Shown here piece after piece: positions 1 through 4,959 of a stretch of 6,266 nucleotides of DNA. The position numbers and the translations under genes are program-made. The notes beneath the pieces were generated by a model. That model made no database searches, was not told where the DNA came from, and saw only the letters and a program-made list of their open reading frames with translations. Position 1 is the stretch's first letter; every line of letters starts with the position of its first letter. This DNA comes from JACQCE01 sp041484905 (GTDB lineage: Bacteria; Nitrospirota; Nitrospiria; JACQCE01), in NCBI GenBank assembly GCA_041484905.1, contig JBGPIL010000132.1, positions 1-6,266 on the forward strand, written 5' to 3'.

Positions 1-695
1 GCCTGAACCAACGGCTCGATGACCACGCCGGCAATCTCGTTCCGTCGGCGGTTGAGCGTCCGTTCCAGTTGATCCAGACAGGCAATGCCGCATTCCGGAT
101 AGCGCAAGCCGAGGGGGCAACGATAGCAGTAGGGGGCGTGGACTTTGAGGGTGGGAAAGAGCAGGGGAGCAAAGCGCCGGTGAAACAGGTCGATGCCACC
201 CACGCTGACCGCACCGAGCGTATCGCCATGGTAGGCATTGGCAAAGGAGATGAAGGTGCGTTTGCGTCGCCCGGCCCTACCCGACAGTTGCCAGAATTGG
301 AACGCCATTTTAATCGCCACCTCAACGGCCGTCGAGCCGTTGTCGGAGTAAAAGACCCGGTTCAACCCTGACGGGGCGCGCCGGGCCAATTCGCCCGCCA
401 GTTCGATCGCGGGCGGATGGCTGAGTCCCAGCAGAGTGGAATGGGCGGTCCGGCGCAATTGGGCTTCGATGGCCCGGTCCAGTGTGGGGTGGCGGTGGCC
501 ATGCAGGTTGACCCACAACGATGACGTGCCGTCAAGATAGCGGCGTCCGTCGTGACCCCACAACACGGGGCCTTTCCCCCGCAGGATGATCAGCGGAGTC
601 TCCTTGTTCCACCCGGCCATCTGCGTGAAGGGATACCAGAGATGACGACGGGATTGGATCAACAGGCGGTGCAGCGGGTCGCGGGGGTGTGCCAT
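1..695 (-). CDS. bioA: Adenosylmethionine-8-amino-7-oxononanoate aminotransferase (partial, N-terminal part)
   Basis: BioA is the PLP-dependent class III aminotransferase that converts KAPA to DAPA with S-adenosylmethionine as amino donor, in cytosolic biotin synthesis. Reading the minus strand from ATG at 695 gives 231 uninterrupted residues to the window edge. Family hallmarks are visible: HLWYPFTQM (18-26) near the N terminus, the substrate-pocket segment SSLWVNLHGHRHP (58-70), the PLP-phosphate loop region YSDNGSTAVEVAIKMAFQFW (116-135), YHGDTLGAVSVGG (155-167) and the BioA-typical CYRCPLG plus PECGIAC cysteine-containing segment (190-206). VVIEPLVQ at the edge is also family-like. The catalytic lysine lies outside the window. 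The gene is divergent from the ATPase gene. There is no clear Shine-Dalgarno before the ATG, and a promoter-like element sits very close upstream. The upstream ATG at 712 is out of frame. Identity is secure; only completeness is unknown. Confidence 0.95.
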   Translation of the reverse strand, partial: MAHPRDPLHRLLIQSRRHLWYPFTQMAGWNKETPLIILRGKGPVLWGHDGRRYLDGTSSLWVNLHGHRHPTLDRAIEAQLRRTAHSTLLGLSHPPAIELAGELARRAPSGLNRVFYSDNGSTAVEVAIKMAFQFWQLSGRAGRRKRTFISFANAYHGDTLGAVSVGGIDLFHRRFAPLLFPTLKVHAPYCYRCPLGLRYPECGIACLDQLERTLNRRRNEIAGVVIEPLVQ

Positions 696-707
696 GGGTC
701 GGGGCCT

Positions 708-737
708 ACCATATGAGAAGTCTGCGGAATTTGTCAA
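708..737 (-). promoter_or_regulatory. Predicted sigma70-type promoter for bioA
   Basis: On the minus strand a perfect TTGACA (737-732) is followed by an 18-nt spacer and TATGGT (713-708, four of six matches to TATAAT). It would start transcription near 701, giving bioA an untranslated leader of only a few bases. This is a pattern match only. The -35 is the mirror image of the -35 of the opposite promoter. Confidence 0.4.
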
Positions 738-747
738 TCCGCCGGTC

Positions 748-776
748 TTGACAGGTTGGCGGTTTGCCGCTACCTT
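748..776 (+). promoter_or_regulatory. Predicted sigma70-type promoter for the ATPase/HD-GYP unit
   Basis: A perfect TTGACA (748-753) is followed by exactly 17 nt and TACCTT (771-776), which keeps only the T1, A2 and T6 positions of a -10 box. The transcript would start near 783 and have a leader of roughly 48 nt before the GTG at 831. The -35 forms one arm of the inverted repeat TGTCAA-N10-TTGACA (732-753), so both divergent promoters face away from a shared centre. The -10 is weak, hence moderate confidence. Confidence 0.45.
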
Positions 777-830
777 TTATTGAGGAAGGGGGCCGGTGTG
801 CGGATAGGAGGCCCTTAGATAGGTGGAGGC

Positions 831-1661
831 GTGTACGCGGATTATTGGGGATTGAAATCCCTCCCATTCGAAAATGTGCCGGACCCTCGCTTTTATTTCC
901 CCTCCAGTCAGCACGAAGAAGGTTTGCATCGCATGCTCTATGCGGTGACGCAGCGTAAGGGCGCCGCAATGCTGACCGGAGAAGTGGGATGCGGCAAAAC
1001 CCTGTTGTCCAGGGAATTTCTCTCGCATCTTCGCGATGACCGGTTCAACGTGGCGATGATCACAAATCCCAGTTTCCCGGCCCAGCAGTTTTTGTATGAG
1101 GTGCTCTATCAGTTTGGGATTGAAACGACGGGAAATCGAAAAGTGTCGATGCTGCATCGGTTCAATGAACACCTTCTGAACAACGACGAGCGGCAGATCC
1201 AGAGCGTGCTGGTGGTTGATGAAGCGCAAACCATCTCCGATAATCAGGTGCTCGAGGAGTTGCGATTGTTGCTGAATTTTCAGCGGAACGACAGGTTTTT
1301 GCTGACCCTTGTGCTGTTGGGGCAACCCGAACTCCGTGAAAAATTGTGGACCATTCCGCAATTTGCCCAACGGATTGGCCTCCAATACCATCTGATGCCA
1401 TTGGAACCTTCAGAAGTTGAACGATACATCAAATTCCGCCTCCTGGCCGCCGGCGGACCTGAGGAGTTATTCGATGGCGAGGCGGTGCAGCTGATCAGCG
1501 AGTGCAGCAAGGGGATTCCCCGCGTCATCAACAACCTCTGTGATCTCTGCCTGTTGTCCGGGTGTCTAGCCAAGGCCTCCCGCATCGACGCCGGCTTGGT
1601 CCAGATGGTGGCACGCAACGGCTATTTTTCCACGGTAGCCCACACGGTTGCTCATGGCTGA
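831..1661 (+). CDS. ExeA/GspA-like AAA ATPase
   Basis: This is a 276-residue P-loop ATPase of the ExeA/GspA type (AAA_22-like), a family that includes the general secretion ATPase ExeA and the ATPases of exosortase/EPS loci. The N terminus has the family signature YWGLKSLPFENVPDPRFYF (5-23). Walker A is GEVGCGKT (50-57), Walker B is VLVVDE (126-131) followed by AQ, LLTLVLLGQPEL (157-168) matches the sensor-1 region, and GIPRVINNLCD (228-238) is the typical C-terminal lid motif. There is no C-terminal membrane or peptidoglycan-binding extension, so it is shorter than ExeA and likely cytoplasmic. The start is GTG at 831, the only start downstream of an in-frame TAG at 816; AGGTGGAGG (821-829) directly precedes it. 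The gene overlaps the HD-GYP gene by 8 nt, indicating coupled translation. Its exact partner or substrate cannot be read from the sequence. Confidence 0.9.
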   Translation: MYADYWGLKSLPFENVPDPRFYFPSSQHEEGLHRMLYAVTQRKGAAMLTGEVGCGKTLLSREFLSHLRDDRFNVAMITNPSFPAQQFLYEVLYQFGIETTGNRKVSMLHRFNEHLLNNDERQIQSVLVVDEAQTISDNQVLEELRLLLNFQRNDRFLLTLVLLGQPELREKLWTIPQFAQRIGLQYHLMPLEPSEVERYIKFRLLAAGGPEELFDGEAVQLISECSKGIPRVINNLCDLCLLSGCLAKASRIDAGLVQMVARNGYFSTVAHTVAHG

Positions 1662-2769
1662 GCCGGCCAAAAAAGACGGTGCCATCGTCCGGTATAGCGA
1701 CCTGGCGCGATCGCAGGCCACTGGCCAGCGGGACATCGAGTCGGCGGCCGCTGCACGTCCATCGGGAGACATTGCGTTCCGTAATGTGACCCAATTGAAA
1801 AATCTCCTTCGAAGCGAGGCCTCTCTCCTCGTCAGGCCCGATGTCGTCATCGACCCCAAGGCGGTTCAATTGTTTGAGCAGATTCTCAAAGAGGTCAAGG
1901 CGATTTATGACGCGGTACGGGCGGACCAGGGTTTTCGCCTTGATCGCGTGTTTGGATTGGCGCAGGCGATCGTCGACCATCCGACGCCGGATCGATTGTT
2001 GTATCAGATTTTTGAAGCGCAACAACAGGCATATAAACCCTATCTCAACGCGGCCCACTGCACGCTTCTGGCGATGCAGATCGCCAGAGGGTTGGGCCAC
2101 CTGCGTGACGAATTGGTCCAACTGACCGTGGCGGCACTGGTTCACGACATCGGCACGCAAAAACTGTCGCAGGACTTACTCGACAAGCCGGGCAAGTTGT
2201 CGAAAGAAGAATTTGCCGCCGTGCAGACCCATCCGGAAGTGGGGTACAAACTCCTTACGCAATATTCGCCGCAGCACCCGTGGCTGGCCAAGATCGTCCG
2301 GGAGGAGCATGAACGGGAAAACGGGCAGGGCTATCCCCATGGGCTTCACTCGGAGGAGATCCATGATCTGGCGAAAGTAATCGGCGTGGCCGATATCTAT
2401 GATGCGCTGATCAGCCCCAGGCCCTACCGGCATATTTTCAGCCCGCATGAAGCAGTGCAAGAGTTGCTCGATTGTCAAGAGCGCTTGGGCTATCCCCGGC
2501 TGGTTGTCCGGGCGCTGATCCAACAAGTGTCGCTCTTTCCCGCCGGCTGCTGGGTCAAGCTCAGCTCGCAGGAGATCGGCCGGGTGATTCAAGGCAACAG
2601 CCGGTCGCCGCTCAGACCGGTGGTGGAAGTGTTGCAGGATGCGGCCGGGCAGCCGCTGGAGCCCACGCGCGTGGTTGATCTGAACAGCAATCCATTGCTC
2701 TACATCGTGGCATCGCTTCCCCTCGAACTGCCGTCGGCGGTCGCGCCGATGAACGGGACACACGGGTAA
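1654..2769 (+). CDS. HD-GYP domain protein, putative c-di-GMP phosphodiesterase with variant motif
   Basis: The 371-residue product has an uncharacterised N-terminal part (about 1-110) and an HD-GYP domain (about 115-290), the fold that hydrolyses cyclic-di-GMP. Visible motifs are H135, VHDIGTQKL (163-171; HD at 164-165), KPGKLSKEEF (178-187), HPEVGY (193-198), EEHERENGQGYPHGL (217-231) and VADIYDAL followed by RPYR (245-259). Three usually conserved positions differ: the HDIGK lysine is Thr168, the first His of the HHE motif is Glu218, and the Asp of DGxGYP is Asn223. The Glu that in some members sits four residues before the first His is Leu131 here. Activity is therefore plausible but not certain. 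No receiver, PAS or membrane segment is seen. ATG at 1654 is chosen over TTG at 1648; it sits in an ATGGCTGA overlap with the ATPase stop and has no own Shine-Dalgarno, so coupling is likely. About 80 unassigned residues follow the domain. Confidence 0.9.
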   Translation: MAEPAKKDGAIVRYSDLARSQATGQRDIESAAAARPSGDIAFRNVTQLKNLLRSEASLLVRPDVVIDPKAVQLFEQILKEVKAIYDAVRADQGFRLDRVFGLAQAIVDHPTPDRLLYQIFEAQQQAYKPYLNAAHCTLLAMQIARGLGHLRDELVQLTVAALVHDIGTQKLSQDLLDKPGKLSKEEFAAVQTHPEVGYKLLTQYSPQHPWLAKIVREEHERENGQGYPHGLHSEEIHDLAKVIGVADIYDALISPRPYRHIFSPHEAVQELLDCQERLGYPRLVVRALIQQVSLFPAGCWVKLSSQEIGRVIQGNSRSPLRPVVEVLQDAAGQPLEPTRVVDLNSNPLLYIVASLPLELPSAVAPMNGTHG

Positions 2770-2774
2770 GCGGA

Positions 2775-3986
2775 CTATCGGTTCGCTTCCAACCCGCTCC
2801 GCAACAGCCGCAGGATCAACCGGGCACCCTGCCACGTCAGGCGACCGAACCGGCTCAGATATCCCCAGGTCAGGTTGCTGAGAGAGGATGAACTGGCCTG
2901 TTCCCGCATCATCTCTGTCCCCGGCGCGAGGGCGTGGCGCAGGAACCGCCACCGTGCTGACGGTGACCCGATGGACAACAGATAGAGCAGATCGCCCATG
3001 CCGTCGATCCGGCGGTCATCCGTCAACCATGAAACCAGCCGTTGTTCCGCCCAGTTTAGCGGCGGGGCGGGCAATGGGTGTGATCGAAGCCGGGGAAGTC
3101 TGATGATCTCACGCAAGTAGGCGCAGACGAAATAGAGTGGTTGTTCAAGCGATAATTCCTTGGCCCGTGTTCGTACCTCGTCCAGCCGTGTCTGGCCACC
3201 CAGCAGGTTGAACAACCGGCCGATGTCAACAAACCAGATCAACCGGCTGAACGAGTGTTTTTGCAAATGGGCGCTGAGAATGATGATCTGGTCGGCGGGC
3301 GACAATGTCCAGGCCCGTGAGGCGCCGAACGGATGGTGGACGGCGGCAGCCCAGAGATTTTCCTCATTGACGCGGAGCGGGTTGACGGCCGGCGCCGTGC
3401 GAGACAGATAGGCCACTTGCTGATGCAGATCGATCCAGACACTGTCCCGGGCATAGACCGGTGGATAGCGGGACAGGCGGGCATATCCAAGCCGGATCAA
3501 GAGCGGATCCATCCGGTCAAACTCCTCCCGCCGAACGAGCAGGTCGATGTCACTGAGCGGACGAACTCCGATCGGATAGAGTGTCTCGGCGATGGCCATG
3601 CCCTGAAGCAGCAGGAGACGGATCCCCTCCTGGTCGGCCAGGTGCAGCACCTCTTCAAGGGCCCGATGCTTGATCTGATAATCGAGGAGGCGATGGGTGT
3701 GGCGTCTTTGCAGGTGGTGCCGCACGTCGGGCGGGATGGTTGTGATCAGCCCTTCACGGGTCAACCAGTCGTGGAGCACGCCATCCATCCCCTCCGCCTC
3801 GGTCCGGGGCAGGAGGGCGGCCCAATCGGACCCCACGGCGGCGAGGACGTCGCGCTCGGCCGGTTCCCCCGCGTCGCAGCCGATGCGGGCAAGCGTGATC
3901 AATGGGTGTCCGCCTGTCTTGGGCATGGGGGCGTGTTCAACAGAATACTCGTCAACACGTTGGATGTCCAGCACACCGCCCACCAT
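2775..3986 (-). CDS. Nucleotidyltransferase family protein (NTP_transf_5-like)
   Basis: This is a soluble protein of the NTP_transf_5 type (polymerase-beta nucleotidyltransferase superfamily). With the ATG at 3986 it has 403 residues. The core shows LLLLQGMAIAETLYP (124-138), then RPLSDIDLLV (142-151) carrying the paired catalytic aspartates D146 and D148, and a third acidic position in WIDLHQQ (D186). SAHLQKHSFSRLIWFVDIGRLF (238-259) is the typical C-terminal helical segment of this family. The N-terminal helical part (about 20-110) is also as expected. The frame stays open up to GTG 4040, but that start would overlap the divergent gene, and ATG 3926 is a shorter alternative; none has a clear Shine-Dalgarno. 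The stop is 5 nt from the convergent HD-GYP stop. Members often sit beside PqqD-like and HPr-kinase-like genes in peptide or surface-modification loci, so a link with the two divergent neighbours is likely. The substrate is unknown. Confidence 0.82.
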   Translation of the reverse strand: MVGGVLDIQRVDEYSVEHAPMPKTGGHPLITLARIGCDAGEPAERDVLAAVGSDWAALLPRTEAEGMDGVLHDWLTREGLITTIPPDVRHHLQRRHTHRLLDYQIKHRALEEVLHLADQEGIRLLLLQGMAIAETLYPIGVRPLSDIDLLVRREEFDRMDPLLIRLGYARLSRYPPVYARDSVWIDLHQQVAYLSRTAPAVNPLRVNEENLWAAAVHHPFGASRAWTLSPADQIIILSAHLQKHSFSRLIWFVDIGRLFNLLGGQTRLDEVRTRAKELSLEQPLYFVCAYLREIIRLPRLRSHPLPAPPLNWAEQRLVSWLTDDRRIDGMGDLLYLLSIGSPSARWRFLRHALAPGTEMMREQASSSSLSNLTWGYLSRFGRLTWQGARLILRLLRSGLEANR

Positions 3987-3987
3987 C

Positions 3988-4016
3988 TTGACAAAGGGTT
4001 GGACGAGGGCTAATAG
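3988..4016 (+). promoter_or_regulatory. Predicted promoter for the peptidase/PqqD unit
   Basis: A perfect TTGACA (3988-3993), a 17-nt spacer and TAATAG (4011-4016, three of six matches) lie just before the ATG at 4024. The predicted start point coincides with the ATG, implying a leaderless or nearly leaderless mRNA. This fits the absence of a well-placed Shine-Dalgarno; GAGGG at 4005-4009 is 14 nt away. The element overlaps the N-terminal region of the divergent gene if that gene begins upstream of 3986. Confidence 0.4.
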
Positions 4017-4023
4017 TGAAACG

Positions 4024-4473
4024 ATGCAACGGACGCACACAAAGCATCATCTCGCGCTGAGACGGAGCGAACTCGAACGGGAGGGCGCGCTTTGGTTTGG
4101 TATCAAGGGACACAGCATGCAGCCGTTTCTTCGGACCGGTGATCGTGTCTTGGTTCGGCCCTGTGCGGTTGAGGGGTTGGCGTGCGGCGATCTGGTGCTC
4201 TTTACCAACGGTGCAGAGCTCTGCCTGCATCGTGTCATGGCATGGATGGAGCAGGGGGGCCGCCGTTGGCTGAGGACCAAAGGGGACTGGTGCGGGCGAT
4301 GGGATCTGCCGGTTGCCGCTGAATCGGTCATCGGCAAGGGAGTGATGATGCATCGGGGTGATCGTCTGCTGGTTCTGGACAGATGGCCCGGTCGTCTCTT
4401 GGGTGTTTTTGGTGTGTGCCGTTCCATCGCAATGGGATGGGGGTTGTGGCTGAAATGGCGTCTCCAGTCGTAA
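4024..4473 (+). CDS. S24/S26-family signal-peptidase-like protein, SipW/Sec11-type
   Basis: The 149-residue protein has the signal peptidase I fold signature. IKGHSMQPFLRTGDRVLV (27-44) contains the nucleophile-position Ser31 in the SM.P motif, followed by CGDLVLF (54-60), LHRVMAW (68-74) and RTKGDWCGRWDLPV (84-97), then VIGKGV (102-107). In bacterial LepB the general base is a Lys; here the equivalent segment reads LHRV, as in SipW/archaeal/Sec11-type (S26B) enzymes, giving a probable Ser31-His69-Asp88/Asp94 arrangement. No N-terminal membrane anchor precedes the Ser. The C terminus (125-145) is hydrophobic and Trp-rich and might associate with the membrane. The real start is ATG 4024; the longer open frame upstream is antisense to the nucleotidyltransferase gene. 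It overlaps the PqqD-like gene by 19 nt. Likely role: processing of a peptide or protein made or handled by the neighbouring system (inference). Confidence 0.83.
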   Translation: MQRTHTKHHLALRRSELEREGALWFGIKGHSMQPFLRTGDRVLVRPCAVEGLACGDLVLFTNGAELCLHRVMAWMEQGGRRWLRTKGDWCGRWDLPVAAESVIGKGVMMHRGDRLLVLDRWPGRLLGVFGVCRSIAMGWGLWLKWRLQS

Positions 4474-4742
4474 ACAAAATTCCCATGAAAGCCGTCCACA
4501 CGGCCTCGCAAGTAATCGATGGCGAAGCGGTGGTTTTGGACATTCCCGGCAAGACGTTGCGCGGCCTGAACCCGGTCGGCAGTCGTATCTGGGGCTTGAT
4601 TGATGGAGAACGTACGCTCACTGAGATTGCGCGTGTGGTGGCTGGCGAATACGCCAGATCCGAAGCGGAGGTATTTCAGGATGTGGCGGCGTTTGTGGAT
4701 GAACTGGCCCAGCGGCGTGTGGTTGAATTTAAGGAGATCTAG
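4455..4742 (+). CDS. PqqD-family protein (RRE-fold peptide chaperone-like)
   Basis: This is a 95-residue protein of the PqqD family, whose winged-helix fold (RiPP recognition element) binds leader peptides and presents them to modifying enzymes. The family pattern is clear: DGEAVVLDIPG (22-32) forms the strand pair, LNPVGSRIWGLIDGERTLTE (38-57) is the hallmark segment with the Trp, and EYARSEAEVFQDVAAFVDEL (65-84) gives the C-terminal helices. The length equals stand-alone PqqD. ATG 4455 is preferred, with the purine-rich GGATGGGGG (4435-4443) 11 nt upstream and a 19-nt overlap with the peptidase gene; ATG 4485 is an alternative that keeps the whole domain. Similar PqqD-like proteins are found with nucleotidyltransferase and HPr-kinase-like genes outside true PQQ synthesis. 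No pqqA, pqqE or other modifying enzyme is visible here, so pqqD is not assigned as a symbol. Confidence 0.88.
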   Translation: MASPVVNKIPMKAVHTASQVIDGEAVVLDIPGKTLRGLNPVGSRIWGLIDGERTLTEIARVVAGEYARSEAEVFQDVAAFVDELAQRRVVEFKEI

Positions 4743-4885
4743 GCAGTGATGAAACCTATCTGTTTTCAACTAGTTGGCATATGTAATCGATCCGGTTGTT
4801 GGCTTGACGGATGGAGGATCTGCGCTATATTTAGATTAACAAAGTGAAGAAACAACAGAGAGTGTAGGAACCGACACCGATAATA
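4743..4885 (+). other. Intergenic region and 5' leader ahead of the riboswitch
   Basis: This gap has no convincing terminator for the PqqD-like gene and carries the next promoter. It also holds an open frame of 33 codons (GTG 4746 to TGA 4845-4847) with AAGGAG nine bases upstream and four cysteines. The frame overlaps the promoter, so it is treated only as a candidate. A GATCC/GGATC inverted pair (4789-4793, 4816-4820) brackets the -35 box and has no assigned role. From about 4838 the DNA is the untranslated leader, purine-rich up to the aptamer. Confidence 0.5.
4804..4831 (+). promoter_or_regulatory. Predicted sigma70-type promoter driving the riboswitch mRNA
   Basis: TTGACG (4804-4809), a 16-nt spacer and TATATT (4826-4831) each match the consensus at five of six positions, the best promoter match in the window. 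The predicted start near 4838 gives a leader of about 120 nt before the GTG start codon, which fits an mRNA beginning with a c-di-GMP aptamer. Confidence 0.65.
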
Positions 4886-4959
4886 GCAAACCCCGAGTGA
4901 TCGGGGGGCGCAAAGCCGCTCACCCCGCAAAAGAGTGACGGGGCAGGAGGGTTGCCGAA
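4886..4959 (+). ncRNA. Cyclic-di-GMP-I (GEMM-I) riboswitch
   Basis: The leader matches the GEMM-I aptamer part by part. GCAAACC begins it (4886-4892). The first hairpin is CCCCGA/TCGGGG (4891-4896, 4901-4906) capped by the GNRA tetraloop GTGA (4897-4900), then GGCGCAAAGCC (4907-4917). The second stem is CCCCG/CGGGG (4923-4927, 4939-4943), and the 3' hairpin is GGCA...TGCC (4942-4945, 4953-4956) containing GGGTTGCCGAA. Against the V. cholerae Vc2 RNA as recalled, the ligand contacts G20, A47 and C92 align with G4886, A4913 and C4955. G at position 20 points to c-di-GMP rather than cGAMP. The pairing closing the first helix (AGC with GCC/GCT) is weak. The Shine-Dalgarno AGGAGG lies inside the 3' hairpin and the start codon follows almost at once. 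Alignment was by eye, without a covariance search. Confidence 0.85.
4945..4950 (+). promoter_or_regulatory. Shine-Dalgarno AGGAGG embedded in the aptamer
   Basis: AGGAGG ends nine bases before GTG 4960, which fixes the start of the exported protein. Its first A pairs in, and the rest lies within, the GGCA...TGCC hairpin that forms the 3' ligand-contact part of the aptamer. Ribosome access should therefore depend on aptamer folding (inference). Confidence 0.75.

Noticed and set aside
759..780. GCGG-TTTG-CCGC hairpin followed by a T-rich stretch as a terminator
   Set aside because: The stem is only four base pairs, the T run is interrupted, and no plus-strand gene lies upstream to be terminated; it coincides with the promoter spacer.
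777..1391. Minus-strand open frame of 204 codons opposite the ATPase
   Set aside because: The ATPase frame has Walker A, Walker B and sensor motifs; the reverse frame has none.
1648..1656. TTG at 1648 as start of the HD-GYP gene
   Set aside because: ATG at 1654 lies two codons later in a classic stop-start overlap, and neither has a separate Shine-Dalgarno, so the common codon is preferred.
2176..2952. Long minus-strand open frame (258 codons) opposite the HD-GYP gene
   Set aside because: It is antisense to the motif-bearing HD-GYP frame and the convergent gene tail, with low-complexity Arg/Pro/Ala composition and no recognisable domain.
3333..4013. Plus-strand open frame (226 codons) opposite the nucleotidyltransferase gene
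   Set aside because: The opposite strand carries the clear catalytic motif RPLSDIDLLV; this frame has no domain and is a high-GC shadow.
4024..4473. Assignment as LepB, the housekeeping signal peptidase
   Set aside because: It lacks the N-terminal membrane anchors and the LepB-type lysine region; the LHRV segment fits the SipW/Sec11 type instead.
4455..4742. Assignment as true pqqD of a PQQ operon
   Set aside because: No pqqA, B, C or E is nearby and the partners are a nucleotidyltransferase and a peptidase-like gene, so only the family is named.
4789..4820. GATCC/GGATC inverted pair as terminator of the PqqD-like unit
   Set aside because: The arms are five bases with a 22-nt loop and no T-tract; it may be chance, although it brackets the -35 box.
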